NCBI RefSeq assembly: GCF_016925675.1
Contig: NZ_CP070506.1
Location: forward strand, 5,578,501 to 5,642,500
From: Pseudomonas hygromyciniae
GTDB taxonomy: Bacteria; Pseudomonadota; Gammaproteobacteria; Pseudomonadales; Pseudomonadaceae
DNA length: 64,000 nt
Reading direction: 5' to 3'
How positions within the stretch are numbered: position 1 is the stretch's first letter; every line of letters starts with the position of its first letter. The translations under genes and the position numbers were made by a program. The notes under the pieces were generated by a model. The model was given only the letters and a program-made list of their open reading frames with translations. It did not search any database and had not been told where the DNA came from. This document shows, piece after piece, positions 29,994 through 41,726 of the stretch.

Positions 29994-30827
29994 TTAGAGT
30001 TTCATCACGAGCATGCCGATCAACACCAACCCACAGGCTAAGAGCCGGGACCGGCCGAAAGGTTCTTTCAGGTAGCGCATACCGAACAACACCACCAGGA
30101 TCACGCTGACTTCCCGCAGCGCGGCGGCCTCGGCAATCGAGCCCAACTGCATGGCCCAAAGCACCAAAGCGTAGCTCAACAACACGCACAATCCCACGCT
30201 CAGCCCCAACCGCCATTGAGTGCGCCAGAACAGGCTGAACGCCGCACGCTTGCGCACCATGGCCAGTAATGGAAAGGGCCAGGCGCTGAGCAGCGTCAGC
30301 CAGACCAGGTAGTCCAAAGGGTGCGACCAACGCCGCAGCGCCTGCCCATCGAGGAAGGTGTAGCAGCCAATGCACAGGCCGATCAGCGCCACCACCGGCA
30401 ACATCGACCACGGCAACCGATCCCCACCACCGCCCTGCCACAACAGGCACAGCATGCCGAACGGGATGAGCAGGATGCCGACAATCTGCTGCGTACTCAG
30501 CACTTCCCCGGCAAACACCAGGGTCAACGCCAGCACAACCAAGGGTGATAGACCACGCATCAGCGGGTACACCAACCCCAGGTCGCCGACGCGATAGGCC
30601 TGGATCAGCAAGTAGCGGTAAAGCAACTCGAACAGCGCCGAAGCGATGATCCACGGCCAGATTTCCAGGGGCGGCAGCGACACAAATCCCACCGCTAGTA
30701 GGACAAACAGCAGCGCGACGCTGTCCATGCAGGCGATCACCAACAGGCGCTCGCCGCTGAATTTGATCAAGGTGTTCCACGTCGCATGCAACAGCGCCGC
30801 TACCAGAACAAGGGCCGTCGCCAGCAA
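29994..30827 (-). CDS. EamA/DMT family transporter
   Basis: A 277-residue inner-membrane protein with ten hydrophobic segments in two repeats, the first starting ATALVLVAALLHATWNTLIK and the second around LPVVALIGLCIGCYTFLDG. It starts with TTG: an excellent GGAGGT lies 4 bases upstream and no ATG is close. Its substrate is not predictable. It lies 28 bases before the MAPEG gene on the same strand, so the two are probably co-transcribed. Confidence 0.85.
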   Translation of the reverse strand: MLATALVLVAALLHATWNTLIKFSGERLLVIACMDSVALLFVLLAVGFVSLPPLEIWPWIIASALFELLYRYLLIQAYRVGDLGLVYPLMRGLSPLVVLALTLVFAGEVLSTQQIVGILLIPFGMLCLLWQGGGGDRLPWSMLPVVALIGLCIGCYTFLDGQALRRWSHPLDYLVWLTLLSAWPFPLLAMVRKRAAFSLFWRTQWRLGLSVGLCVLLSYALVLWAMQLGSIAEAAALREVSVILVVLFGMRYLKEPFGRSRLLACGLVLIGMLVMKL

Positions 30828-30910
30828 TGGAACCTCCTTAAAGTGATTCGCGATGTATCAGCACCTATTTATACGAAATATCGTGCGGATGCACCCGCGA
30901 AACCTGGGCC

Positions 30911-31798
30911 TCACTGATCCTTGTCGATCTGCTGCGGATGCCTCGGGTCCGCAGCCTTCTTGCCTGGCAGGCTGCCTTCGCTGCGAATCTGCGCATGACT
31001 GATCAACGCGAAGATAAAACTGCCGCCGATGATATTGCCCGCCAGGGTCGGTCCGGCAAACACCAGCCAGAAGTCCCGCCACGGCAACTCGCCGGCAAAT
31101 ACCAGATAGGACACCTCGGCCGAACCGACGACGATGTGGGTGAAATCGCCCAGGGCCATGAGGTAGGTGATCAGAATAATGATCCACATCTTGGCGCTTT
31201 CCATGGACGGGATCATCCATACCATAGTGGCAATCATCCAACCGGACACAATGCCCTTGGCGAACATCTGGCCGGTGTCGTTTTCCATGACCTTGCGCCC
31301 TATTTCAAGAAAGGCCAGGTCGGTCTTGGTGTCGAAGATCGGCAGGTGCAACATCGCATAGGCCACCAGCAAGGTGCCACACAGGTTGCCCACCAGCACC
31401 ACCGTCCACAACCGCAACAGGCGCCCGGCATTGCCCAAAGTGGGCTTGCTCATCACCGGCAGCACGGCGGTCAGGGTGTTTTCGGTGAACAGTTGCTGGC
31501 GCGCGAGGATCACCGCGAGAAAGCCTGCACAGTAGCCAAAGCTGGCGATTACCTTGAAGGCTTCGCCATCGGGCAGACGTGAGTTGAGCAGCCCCATGGC
31601 CATCAGCGACAAGCCCATGGTCAGGCCGGCGGCAAGCGCCGACCACCACAGTGCCGCTACGCTGCGCTCCAGCTCCTGGTCGCCCTGGGTGCGGATGATT
31701 TCATGCAGCACCGCCGCCCGGGGTGGTTGGTTCTTGTCCACATCCTGCTGCTCTTCCTGCGACAGGTTGGGAGTTTTGCCGTCTTTGTTGGTGGCCAT
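30911..31798 (-). CDS. Formate/nitrite transporter (FNT) family channel
   Basis: A 295-residue protein with a ~60-residue charged cytoplasmic N-terminus and six transmembrane segments. LGNAGRLLRLWTVVLVGNLCGTL carries the FNT signature, and the later ALGDFTHIVVGSAEV corresponds to the second half. Family members conduct formate, nitrite or similar small anions. The ATG at 31798 is preferred over a TTG at 31807. Confidence 0.88.
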   Translation of the reverse strand: MATNKDGKTPNLSQEEQQDVDKNQPPRAAVLHEIIRTQGDQELERSVAALWWSALAAGLTMGLSLMAMGLLNSRLPDGEAFKVIASFGYCAGFLAVILARQQLFTENTLTAVLPVMSKPTLGNAGRLLRLWTVVLVGNLCGTLLVAYAMLHLPIFDTKTDLAFLEIGRKVMENDTGQMFAKGIVSGWMIATMVWMIPSMESAKMWIIILITYLMALGDFTHIVVGSAEVSYLVFAGELPWRDFWLVFAGPTLAGNIIGGSFIFALISHAQIRSEGSLPGKKAADPRHPQQIDKDQ

Positions 31799-31869
31799 GA
31801 TGCTCAAGTGTCCAAGGGAAGCCTGTAGCTACGACACGCCGGCGCCATGGCTGTTCAGTGGCCCGGCAA

Positions 31870-33801
31870 CTAAAGCGGTAGGCGCCAGGCCTTGGCCATT
31901 TCTACTGTGGTCGAGCGCAATGGCTTGGACCAGGGTTTATTACGCGCGCCATAGTGTTCAATGATGTCGTTCAGCACCCGATTGAACTCGGCCGGCGTCG
32001 TCGCCTCGGCCAGGTCGCGCGCGGCCCGTTGCAGAAGTTCGACGTTGGCGGCCGGCTGGCCCGCACGGTAGAGGGAGGGGTAAATGACTTCGCGAATGAA
32101 GTTGTCGGCCTTTACGGCGATATCCCGCCGCTGCATTTCAGCCAGCGCACTGGCCATGACCTTGGAGGTTGGCGTGGCAGCCCCCTGATTGCGCCTGGCA
32201 ACCACCTGCAACAATTGCTGGAAATTATGCTGCCCAGGGGCATTAAGCCGCCGCCCCAGCCACTCGATATGCTGGGGCCGAGTCACGAGCGCATCCAGGT
32301 TACGCAGCACAGAAAGCAAACCAGGCGTGAAGCCCAAGGTATTGCCTGCCTTGTTGGCCTCGGTAATTGCCGCGTCCAGAGCTTGCAACGCCTGCTGTGC
32401 CTGCTTGCGAAAGCGCAACACATTCGCCGCGGCGGGATCCTTTTGGAGCGCCGCTTGCACACTGGCAAGCATTGCATCGTCCATCGCCAGTACCGCGTCG
32501 TCCAATGACCCGAACAAATGCTGCTCACGCACCTTGCTGCGCTGCTCCTGGTGTTGCATCACCGCTTGCCGGGCCTGGACCTGCAAATGCTTTTTCTGCT
32601 CGGCGGTCATGGTGAAGTTGACCGTGCCACTGAGCAGTTCACGAAAGTCACCTTTGTCGGACTTGAGCGGCAGCACCACGGTCTGCTGATCAAATTCCTT
32701 GAGTCGTTGCTGCTGATAGGCGCCTGCGGCCGTATGAGCAGTGCCTGTCAGTTTGTCGGCAATGTTGCTCATGACGCTGCCACTCTTCTTCTGCGCCGCT
32801 GGAGCCTGGGACTCAAATTTGACGATCAACGACTCCTGCTGGCTCAGCGGGCTCTCGGGAAAGGAGCGCTCGATCACCCCGGGCGCCGGGGTGTTGAGTA
32901 ACAAACCACCGTCCTGGAAAAAAGTGACTTCACCCCGCGCCTGGAATCCATGGCCTTGCTCGGCAGGGCTTTTGAACAGCACCGGCAAGGAGCCGGAGAT
33001 GTGCGCGGCACGGGCAATGTCCATATCCGGAGTCAGGCTGGCGTTGAACACCACCAACTGCGGGCGGCCATCGAACATGCCGGTTCCCGTGATGTTCAGT
33101 TGCTTGATCGCCGGGATATGCCTGCTCAGCACCTCAAGATCACCAAAGGTAGGCGCCCCTCCGGCGCTCAGCCTGTCGGCGATTTTCATCACTTCACCGG
33201 GGCGGCTTGCCCTGGGCATGTCGGCAATATGGGCCAGGATCGACTTGCGTGACTCATTACGGATCATGTCTTCAAGCGAGTGCGCCTGGGTTTGCAGGCG
33301 CGGCATCATGGTCAGCAGCAATTGGGAAATATTGCCCGCCGGGCCTGGCAGCCGCCCGGCAAGTTTGCCGAGGCTTGCCCCGGCATTTTGCAGCCAGGCC
33401 GTCACAGGGTCTTGGCTGTTGAGCAGGCTGGGCAGGTCAATGCCATTTGAGAGCGTGCCAAAGGCCTTGGCCCCCATGCCACTGGCCAGCAGCGCTGCAG
33501 AAATCGCACCGGCAGATGAGCCAGAAATCGCGTTGATGCCTGGCAGCCTCACGGTTTCTTCAAGCGCCTGCACCATCCCAGGAAAGGCGATGCCCTTGGC
33601 CCCACCGCCACTGAGCACCAGATGGCTGACCGCAGGTGGTGACAGCACCACCTCCACCTGGCCATTACTGTCTCGGAACAGGCTCAGCCTTCGGGGGCCG
33701 ACGCCCTCGACCAAGGGGGTCTTGATGCCTTGGGCGGGGGGCGGCGGCAGTAGCTGCGATGACGACTGCGCGTTGGCAGCCGGGTTGGCGGTCACTTTCA
33801 T
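31870..33801 (-). CDS. ExoU-family patatin-like phospholipase (putative type III effector)
   Basis: A 643-residue protein whose similarity to P. aeruginosa ExoU runs over nearly its whole length. The patatin domain has the oxyanion loop LVLSGGGAKGIAFPG (~61-75), the nucleophile in GSSAG (S96) and the acid in FQDGG (D297), giving the Ser-Asp dyad at the spacing of ExoU S142/D344. FGDLEVLSRHIP, LNITGTGMF and RPQLVVFNASLTPD are near-identical blocks. The C-terminal region has FIREVIYPSLYRAGQPAANV and ends STTVEMAKAWR, as the ExoU membrane-localisation domain does. The N-terminus is about 46 residues shorter than in ExoU. No spcU-like chaperone gene adjoins it: the FNT gene starts 71 bases downstream. 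Confidence 0.88.
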   Translation of the reverse strand: MKVTANPAANAQSSSQLLPPPPAQGIKTPLVEGVGPRRLSLFRDSNGQVEVVLSPPAVSHLVLSGGGAKGIAFPGMVQALEETVRLPGINAISGSSAGAISAALLASGMGAKAFGTLSNGIDLPSLLNSQDPVTAWLQNAGASLGKLAGRLPGPAGNISQLLLTMMPRLQTQAHSLEDMIRNESRKSILAHIADMPRASRPGEVMKIADRLSAGGAPTFGDLEVLSRHIPAIKQLNITGTGMFDGRPQLVVFNASLTPDMDIARAAHISGSLPVLFKSPAEQGHGFQARGEVTFFQDGGLLLNTPAPGVIERSFPESPLSQQESLIVKFESQAPAAQKKSGSVMSNIADKLTGTAHTAAGAYQQQRLKEFDQQTVVLPLKSDKGDFRELLSGTVNFTMTAEQKKHLQVQARQAVMQHQEQRSKVREQHLFGSLDDAVLAMDDAMLASVQAALQKDPAAANVLRFRKQAQQALQALDAAITEANKAGNTLGFTPGLLSVLRNLDALVTRPQHIEWLGRRLNAPGQHNFQQLLQVVARRNQGAATPTSKVMASALAEMQRRDIAVKADNFIREVIYPSLYRAGQPAANVELLQRAARDLAEATTPAEFNRVLNDIIEHYGARNKPWSKPLRSTTVEMAKAWRLPL

Positions 33802-33899
33802 TGCGTGCTCTCTCTACAGGATGTGGCCCTGAGTGCAGAGAAAGCCTGGAAGCGATCCGCCCGGACAGATTTGGTAAATCAAATCAGGCCGGGCCGAGG

Positions 33900-34304
33900 T
33901 TATTCAGACAGGTTGTCGTCCTGGAACTGATCCTTCACGTACTTGATCTCGGTGCGTCCGTGGGGGGCTGGCAGGCCGTCCTCGCCGAGGTTGACGAAGA
34001 CCATTTTTTCCACGGTCAGGATGCTTTTGCGGGTGATTTTGTTGCGCACTTCACAGGTCAGGGTGATGGAGGTGCGGCCGAATTCGGTGGCGGTGATGCC
34101 CAGTTCGATGATGTCGCCCTGACGCGAGGCGCTGACAAAATTGATCTCGGAGATGTACTTGGTCACCACGCGCTGGTTACCCAGCTGAACAATGGCGTAG
34201 ATCGCCGCTTCTTCGTCGATCCAGCGCAGCAGGCTGCCACCGAACAGGGTGCCGTTGGGGTTGAGGTCTTCGGGTTTTACCCATTTGCGGGTGTGGAAGT
34301 TCAT
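33900..34304 (-). CDS. Acyl-CoA thioesterase, hotdog fold (YciA-like)
   Basis: A 134-residue hotdog protein that should hydrolyse acyl-CoA. NPNGTLFGGSLLRWIDEEAAIYA is the hotdog helix with the family Asp/Glu, and TKYISEINFVSASRQGDIIEL follows. The ATG at 34304 has TGGAGTG 4 bases before it; the longer frame from 34439 lacks support and would overlap the ahcY promoter. It is divergent from ahcY. Confidence 0.9.
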   Translation of the reverse strand: MNFHTRKWVKPEDLNPNGTLFGGSLLRWIDEEAAIYAIVQLGNQRVVTKYISEINFVSASRQGDIIELGITATEFGRTSITLTCEVRNKITRKSILTVEKMVFVNLGEDGLPAPHGRTEIKYVKDQFQDDNLSE

Positions 34305-34423
34305 GTTCACTCCAAAGCGTCTTGCCGAATGATGGGCGCCATCATGGCAGAGCGCCGGCCCAAGCTCTATGCGCCATTGCCTATCACGGCCATGAGCGAT
34401 CTTCATGAGCCCGACAGAAAGGC

Positions 34424-36041
<1,618 letters not shown>

Positions 36042-36074
36042 GTAACCGGCTCTCTCCCTGCTGGAGCGGGCTTG

Positions 36075-36165
36075 TGTGGGAGCGGGCTTGCTCGCGAATG
36101 CGCAGTGTCAGTCAAAGCAGTAACGACTGGCACACCGCATTCGCGAGCAAGCCCGCTCCCACATT
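36075..36165. repeat. REP doublet (REPIN)
   Basis: tgtgggagcgggcttgctcgcg with its inverse, gcattcgcgagcaagcccg plus ctcccaca, between ahcY and metF. A partial unit (ggagcgggcttg) also lies just before it at 36063. Confidence 0.9.
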
Positions 36166-36210
36166 GACGGTGTATGTCTTCCGGTTTTATGAGTTTTCAA
36201 GGGTATTACC

Positions 36211-37056
36211 ATGTCCCAAGACCGTCGCTACAGCTTCGAGTTCTTCCCGACCAAGACCGATGCTGGGCATGAAAAACTAATGGCGACTGCCAAGCAGTTG
36301 GCCAGCTACAACCCCGATTTTTTCTCCTGCACCTACGGCGCAGGCGGCTCGACCCGTGATCGTACGATCAACACCGTGCTACAGCTGGAAAGCGAGGCCA
36401 AGGTGCCCGCCGCTCCGCACCTGTCCTGCGTGGGCGACAGCAAAGACGACCTGCGTGGCCTGCTGACCCAGTACAAGGCCGCCGGCATCAAGCGTATCGT
36501 CGCCCTGCGCGGTGACCTGCCATCCGGCATGGGCATGGCCAGCGGCGAACTGCGCTACGCCAATGACCTGGTGAGCTTCATTCGTGAAGAAACCGGTGAT
36601 CACTTCCATATCGAAGTGGCCGCTTACCCGGAAATGCACCCGCAGGCGCGTAATTTCGAAGACGATCTCAACAACTTCGTCCGCAAGGCCAATGCTGGCG
36701 CCAACAGCGCGATCACCCAGTACTTCTTCAACGCCGACAGCTACTTCTACTTTGTCGAGCGCGTGCAGGCCCTGGGCGTGAATATCCCGATCGTGCCGGG
36801 CATCATGCCAATCACCAACTACAGCAAGCTGGCGCGCTTCTCTGACGCCTGCGGTGCAGAAATCCCACGCTGGGTACGCAAGCAGCTGGAAGCCTACGGC
36901 GATGACGTCAAAAGCATCCAGGCCTTCGGCGAGCAGGTCATCAGTGAAATGTGCGAGACCTTGCTGCAAGGTGGCGCACCGGGGCTGCACTTCTACACCC
37001 TGAACCAGGCCGACCCAAGCCTGGCGATCTGGAACAACCTCAAGCTGCCACGCTGA
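36211..37056 (+). CDS. metF: 5,10-methylenetetrahydrofolate reductase
   Basis: A 281-residue FAD enzyme that reduces methylene-THF to methyl-THF for methionine synthesis. The start MSQDRRYSFEFFPTKTDAGH contains the catalytic Glu region. SCTYGAGGSTRDRT, RIVALRGDLP and VPGIMPITNYSKLARF are MetF signatures. It follows ahcY on the same strand across a REP doublet and completes the methyl cycle genes here with metK and ahcY. Confidence 0.96.
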   Translation: MSQDRRYSFEFFPTKTDAGHEKLMATAKQLASYNPDFFSCTYGAGGSTRDRTINTVLQLESEAKVPAAPHLSCVGDSKDDLRGLLTQYKAAGIKRIVALRGDLPSGMGMASGELRYANDLVSFIREETGDHFHIEVAAYPEMHPQARNFEDDLNNFVRKANAGANSAITQYFFNADSYFYFVERVQALGVNIPIVPGIMPITNYSKLARFSDACGAEIPRWVRKQLEAYGDDVKSIQAFGEQVISEMCETLLQGGAPGLHFYTLNQADPSLAIWNNLKLPR

Positions 37057-37183
37057 GGCTGCACCTTGTACCGCCGCCCCGGATTCCTTGCGGGTCGGCG
37101 GCACAATAAAAGTTCAGGTTTGCCGCCCGCAGATCCCCGATCCAGAGCTTCTCTTTAACCTGAGACAGTCGTAACCTCAGGGT

Positions 37184-37987
37184 ATGCCCGCCATTCTCCA
37201 GTTGTTGAGCGCTATTCTTTTCACTTGCCTGAGCCTGACCGCCCATGGCGAGAAACTGCGCATTGTCACCGAACCCTGGGCACCTTACGTCTACGAAGAA
37301 AACGGCCAGATGCGCGGGCTCGACTACGAGACCACCGTTATCGTGTTCCAGCGCCTGGGGATCGAGGTGCAATGGCAGTTCCTGCCCTGGAAACGTTGCC
37401 TGGCCATGCTCGACCAGGGCCTGGCCGATGGCGCGCTGGATATTTTTCACAGCCATGAACGCGACGCCGCACTGCTTTACCCCAGCGAACCGCTATCCCA
37501 GGTTGAGTTTGTGATGTTCTACGCCAACGAGCGCCCGCATCCGTTCCAGACCCTCAATGACCTGAAAGGGCTGACCATCGGCACCTCCCCCGGCTACCTG
37601 TATAGCGCCGGGTTCAGCGAATCCAGCCTGTTTATCCGCGAGCCGGCCCCCAGCCACGAGGCCAACTTCGGCAAGCTGGCCCGTGGCCGGATTGATCTGG
37701 TGATCACCGACCGCAGGGTCGGCCAGCATGTGATCAAGGAACTGGGCCTGGAACACCAGGTCACCCAGGCCTCGCCGGTGATCAGCAGCCAGAAGCAATT
37801 CCTCGCCGTGCGCCGGGGCGCGGGCATGGACCTGCTGGTGCAGCGCTTTGCTGCCGAGCTCAAGCGCTTCAAGCAAGAGCCCGGCTATGCGGCCCTGAGT
37901 GCGAAATATACCGGCGCCAGCGTACAAATACCCCCGGCGCCGCGGCTGGACGACACCGTTGAGCAGCAGGAAAGCAGCGCGCAGTGA
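37184..37987 (+). CDS. Periplasmic solute-binding protein, family 3
   Basis: A 267-residue protein with signal MPAILQLLSAILFTCLSLTA and cleavage after HG. The mature part begins KLRIVTEPWAPYVYEENGQM, then GLDYETTVIVFQRLGIEVQW, typical of PBP-II amino-acid binding proteins. No ABC transporter genes are adjacent. The C-terminal ~20 residues are Gln/Glu-rich. Confidence 0.85.
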   Translation: MPAILQLLSAILFTCLSLTAHGEKLRIVTEPWAPYVYEENGQMRGLDYETTVIVFQRLGIEVQWQFLPWKRCLAMLDQGLADGALDIFHSHERDAALLYPSEPLSQVEFVMFYANERPHPFQTLNDLKGLTIGTSPGYLYSAGFSESSLFIREPAPSHEANFGKLARGRIDLVITDRRVGQHVIKELGLEHQVTQASPVISSQKQFLAVRRGAGMDLLVQRFAAELKRFKQEPGYAALSAKYTGASVQIPPAPRLDDTVEQQESSAQ

Positions 37988-37996
37988 TTGCTCTGT

Positions 37997-38210
37997 TATA
38001 CTCCGGCCTTTCCGCCAGGCTTACGCCCGGCCGCTGTGGTCGTATCACAGGCATCCAACCCCGCTACTGCGCAGCTTTGCAGCCCGCGCGAGCCGTTGGA
38101 GTGCCTGCCAGCCCCAGCAGGACCGGACGGGATTGCGTTCCTCTAAACGCCATTCGCGCCCGGCAAGATTATCCCTTTGGGCCAAGCCCTAACTACAAAC
38201 AGGATTACTC
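37997..38210 (+). other. Long 5' leader of rhlE
   Basis: A tatact box at 37997 could be a -10, giving an untranslated leader of about 200 bases before rhlE. The leader is GC-rich with several short inverted repeats (for example cctgccagccccagcagg near 38103) and lacks a convincing ORF. Long leaders are common before cold-inducible DEAD-box helicase genes. Confidence 0.4.
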
Positions 38211-40091
38211 ATGTCCTTTGCTTCCCTCGGTCTCTCCGAGGCTTTAGTCCGCGCCATCGAGGCAGCGGGCTATACCGAGCCTACTCCGGTGCAACAGCGG
38301 GCTATTCCCGCCGTGTTGCAAGGTCGCGACCTGATGGTCGCGGCTCAGACAGGTACTGGTAAAACCGGCGGCTTCGCCCTCCCGATTCTGGAGCGGTTGT
38401 TCCCCAACGGTCACCCGGACAAATCCCAGCGTCACGGCCCGCGCCAACCCCGCGTACTGGTCCTGACCCCTACCCGCGAACTCGCCGCACAGGTGCATGA
38501 CAGCTTCAAGCTGTACGCCCGTGACCTGAAGTTCGTCAGCGCCTGCATCTTCGGCGGCGTCGGCATGAACCCACAGGTTCAGGCCATGTCCCGTGGGGTT
38601 GACGTGCTGGTCGCCTGCCCTGGTCGTTTGCTCGACCTGTGCGGCCAAGGCAGCGTCGATCTGTCCCACGTGGAAATCCTCGTGCTGGACGAAGCCGACC
38701 GCATGCTCGACATGGGCTTTGTCCATGACGTGAAGAAAGTCCTCGCGCGCCTGCCGGCCAAGCGTCAGAACCTGCTGTTCTCGGCAACGTTCTCCAACGA
38801 CATCACCGCCCTCGCCGGCAAGCTGCTGCACAACCCCGAGCGCATCGAAGTCACGCCGCCCAACACCACGGTCGAGCGTATCGAGCAACGGGTGTTCCGC
38901 CTGCCTGCCAGCCACAAGCGCTCGCTGCTGGCCCACCTGATCACCGCCGGCGCCTGGGAACAGGTGCTGGTGTTCACCCGCACCAAGCACGGCGCCAACC
39001 GCCTGGCCGAGTACCTGGACAAGCATGGCCTCACCGCTGTCGCCATCCACGGCAACAAGAGCCAGAACGCGCGGACCAAGGCCCTGGCCGACTTCAAGGC
39101 CGGCTCCGTACGGATCCTGGTCGCCACCGATATCGCCGCCCGCGGCCTGGATATCGACCAACTGCCACACGTGGTCAACTTCGAGCTGCCAAACGTCGAT
39201 GAAGACTACGTGCACCGTATCGGCCGTACTGGCCGTGCCGGTCGTTCGGGCGAGGCCATTTCCCTGGTCGCCCCGGATGAAGAAAAACTGCTGAAAAGCA
39301 TCGAGCGCATGACCAAGCAGAAAATCGCCGACGGCGACCTGATGGGCTTCGATGCCAGCACCGTAGAAGCCGAAAAGCCGGAAGTGCGCGAGCGTCCGGA
39401 TGTGCGTAACCCGCGCAACCCACGTGGTCCCAAGGGCGATGGCCCGAACGGCGGCGGTGGTGGCGGTGGTCGTCGCGACAAAGGCAAGGACAAGGGCGGC
39501 AAGGACAAGGCGCCTACCAACGGCCGTGGCGAACGCCCAGCCCGCGAGCAAAAGCCCCGTGAAGGCACCCCGGCCCGCGAACAGCGCCAGCCGAGCCAGC
39601 CGCCACGCGCCGCAGCCGACCGCGCACCGGACGAGTTCCTCGACGATGATGTGGATAACTTCGGTAACCGCGTTGACTACGTGCCCCAAGCCAAACCGGC
39701 CCAAGGCCGTGGCCGCCGCCCAGGTGCCCCGGCACAGGGCGCCGCCGCAGGTGCTCCGCGCACCGGTGGCCAGCCGCAGGGTCGCCAGAACGGTCCACGC
39801 AGCAGCAACGGCGCCACCACTGGCACCCCGCCTGCCAAGCGCAATGGTCCGCGTAACGGCGCTCCGCGTGATGGCCAGGCCCGTCGCGAAGAGTCGCGCA
39901 ACCGCCGCCCTGCCCGTGATGAGCAGCCACGCGCCTCCGAGCCGGCTGTGCAGAACCCGCGCAGCGGCACTACGCCGAAGATCATCCACAAGGAGTCGAA
40001 AAGCGATCGCTTCCCGACACCTGAACAGTTGGATCAACTGCCAGGCCGCCCTCGTGGTGAAAAACCAGCGTTGCTGACTCGCAACCGCTAG
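38211..40091 (+). CDS. rhlE: DEAD-box RNA helicase RhlE (RhlE2-like, long basic tail)
   Basis: A 626-residue helicase. Residues 1-380 hold the core: [19 protein letters not shown] (Q motif), [27 protein letters not shown] and [10 protein letters not shown]. From ~390 on the protein is a disordered tail rich in Arg, Gly, Pro and Asn ([20 protein letters not shown] and repeats), likely for RNA binding. Length and the metF/ahcY neighbourhood match P. aeruginosa RhlE2. It likely acts in RNA decay or ribosome work. Confidence 0.92.
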   Translation: MSFASLGLSEALVRAIEAAGYTEPTPVQQRAIPAVLQGRDLMVAAQTGTGKTGGFALPILERLFPNGHPDKSQRHGPRQPRVLVLTPTRELAAQVHDSFKLYARDLKFVSACIFGGVGMNPQVQAMSRGVDVLVACPGRLLDLCGQGSVDLSHVEILVLDEADRMLDMGFVHDVKKVLARLPAKRQNLLFSATFSNDITALAGKLLHNPERIEVTPPNTTVERIEQRVFRLPASHKRSLLAHLITAGAWEQVLVFTRTKHGANRLAEYLDKHGLTAVAIHGNKSQNARTKALADFKAGSVRILVATDIAARGLDIDQLPHVVNFELPNVDEDYVHRIGRTGRAGRSGEAISLVAPDEEKLLKSIERMTKQKIADGDLMGFDASTVEAEKPEVRERPDVRNPRNPRGPKGDGPNGGGGGGGRRDKGKDKGGKDKAPTNGRGERPAREQKPREGTPAREQRQPSQPPRAAADRAPDEFLDDDVDNFGNRVDYVPQAKPAQGRGRRPGAPAQGAAAGAPRTGGQPQGRQNGPRSSNGATTGTPPAKRNGPRNGAPRDGQARREESRNRRPARDEQPRASEPAVQNPRSGTTPKIIHKESKSDRFPTPEQLDQLPGRPRGEKPALLTRNR

Positions 40092-40105
40092 GTTGTCAAA
40101 AGCAT

Positions 40106-40145
40106 AAAAAACGCCCCGTATCCTGCGATACGGGGCGTTTTTTTA
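40106..40145 (+). terminator. Rho-independent terminator after rhlE
   Basis: aacgccccgtatc and gatacggggcgtt form a long perfect stem with a cctgc loop, flanked by A6 and T7. Confidence 0.95.
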
Positions 40146-40159
40146 TGCCTTCAAACTAC

Positions 40160-40260
40160 TGTAGGAGCGAGCTTGCTCGCGAAGATCGTCAACGATGACG
40201 CAGACCTGCTGAACGCACGCGGCGCTCATGCGTTCTTCGCGAGCGAGCTCGCTCCTACAG
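40160..40260. repeat. REP doublet (gtaggagcgagc variant)
   Basis: tgtaggagcgagcttgctcg and the inverse cgagcgagctcgctcctaca, between the rhlE terminator and the YceI gene. Confidence 0.88.
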
Positions 40261-40268
40261 ACGAAGGA

Positions 40269-40868
40269 TTACTTCGCTTTTACACCTTCAAAGGTGATGT
40301 ACAACTCAACTTTGTCGGACTGTGGACCAACGTCCATGCCGTCTTTATGGAAATCTTTGCGACTGATGCTGGTGGTGCCTTCAAAGCCTGCACGGTAGCC
40401 GCCCCATGGATCCTTGCCTTCACCCAGGAAAGTAGCCTTGACCACGATTGGCTTGGTGACGCCGTGGAAAGTCAGGTCACCGGTCACATCGGCGGTCAGC
40501 TTGCCATCAGCATTTTTGCCGGTTGGCTTAACGCTGGTGGAGACAAACTTGGCGTCAGGGAATTTGCCCGCCTCCAGAAAGTCCTTGCTGGTCACGTGCT
40601 TGTCACGCTCAGCATGGTTACTGAAAACACTGGCGGTACGCACATTCACTTCGATTTTGGCATCTTCAGGCTTGGCAGCGTCGAAGCTGAACTTGCCATC
40701 CAGATCCTTGAAGGTACCGGTGATGTAGCTGTAGCCCAAGTGGCTGATCTTGAAGTCGACGAAGGCGTGCTGGCCTTCCTTGTCGATCACGTAGTCAGCA
40801 GCCATCACCTGACCAGCAGACAGCAGAGCAGTACCGATTGCCAGAGCGGCGAGAGTTTTTTTCAACAT
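40269..40868 (-). CDS. YceI family periplasmic protein
   Basis: A 199-residue lipocalin-like protein. The signal peptide [20 protein letters not shown] is cleaved after VMA. The mature [20 protein letters not shown] and [20 protein letters not shown] fit the YceI domain, which binds an isoprenoid such as polyprenyl or quinone-type lipid. AAGGA precedes the ATG at 40868. It begins 32 bases after the cytochrome b561 gene, the usual partner of yceI. Confidence 0.93.
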   Translation of the reverse strand: MLKKTLAALAIGTALLSAGQVMAADYVIDKEGQHAFVDFKISHLGYSYITGTFKDLDGKFSFDAAKPEDAKIEVNVRTASVFSNHAERDKHVTSKDFLEAGKFPDAKFVSTSVKPTGKNADGKLTADVTGDLTFHGVTKPIVVKATFLGEGKDPWGGYRAGFEGTTSISRKDFHKDGMDVGPQSDKVELYITFEGVKAK

Positions 40869-40900
40869 ACTTTCTATTCCTTGTGAGTCGAGGTTGAACA

Positions 40901-41452
40901 TCAGGCTTTGCGCCCCAGCATACGAACCAGGGTCGCGTCACGATCGATAAAGTGGTGCTTCAAGGCGGCCACGCCATGCAGGCCGGCAAACACCACCAGC
41001 ACCCAGGCCAGGTAAAAGTGCACCAGGCCGGCTACGTCTGCCTGGTCCGGTAGACCGGAAACCACGGCAGGAATTTCAAACAGGCCAAACACCGGGATCC
41101 CGACACCGTCTGCGGTGGAAATCAGGTAGCCGGCAATCATCACGGCAAACAGCCCGAGATACAGGAACGCGTGACCAAACGCCGCGCCGATACGGGTCAT
41201 GCGGCTATAACTGGCCAACGCTGGCGGCGGTGGGCTGAGCAGACGCCAGACAATGCGCACCAGCATCACCGCGAACAGCGTAATGCCGATGCTTTTGTGC
41301 AGGTCCGGCGCGTCTTTGCGCCACATGCTGTAGTAGTCGAGGCCGACCATCCACAGGCCCAGCGCAAACAGACCGAACACCACCAGTGCCACACTCCAGT
41401 GGATAACAATGCTGACCCAGCCGTAGCGGGTCGATGTGTTTCGTAGTTGCAT
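40901..41452 (-). CDS. Cytochrome b561 family protein
   Basis: A 183-residue inner-membrane di-haem cytochrome with four transmembrane segments. [57 protein letters not shown] and [20 protein letters not shown] each provide haem-ligating histidines. It probably moves electrons between quinol and a periplasmic partner, and YceI is co-encoded. Confidence 0.93.
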   Translation of the reverse strand: MQLRNTSTRYGWVSIVIHWSVALVVFGLFALGLWMVGLDYYSMWRKDAPDLHKSIGITLFAVMLVRIVWRLLSPPPPALASYSRMTRIGAAFGHAFLYLGLFAVMIAGYLISTADGVGIPVFGLFEIPAVVSGLPDQADVAGLVHFYLAWVLVVFAGLHGVAALKHHFIDRDATLVRMLGRKA

Positions 41453-41726
41453 TCCCCAAATCCCGTAAGAGCCGTGCCCAAGACTAGCGCTTTACCTATC
41501 GATATAAAGCGGAAAATTTTGCTGTGAAATATCGATTTATCCGATGTTGAGCCTATGAACACTAAATTAACCAGGGATTAAGGACTATTGAGCACAAACG
41601 TGACAGACCGTCCTGCATTTACTGCCAATTCACCGTTCATGGGTTGTGACACAGCCCGCCATTGCATAGGCTTGCGCGATTGTTTTGCCTGCGCAGGTCG
41701 TGGCAGCGCTTCGAGGAGACGCAAAG

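Noticed and set aside
37984..38247. An 87-codon frame over the rhlE leader
   Set aside because: No ribosome site, no family resemblance, and it overlaps the rhlE start in another frame.
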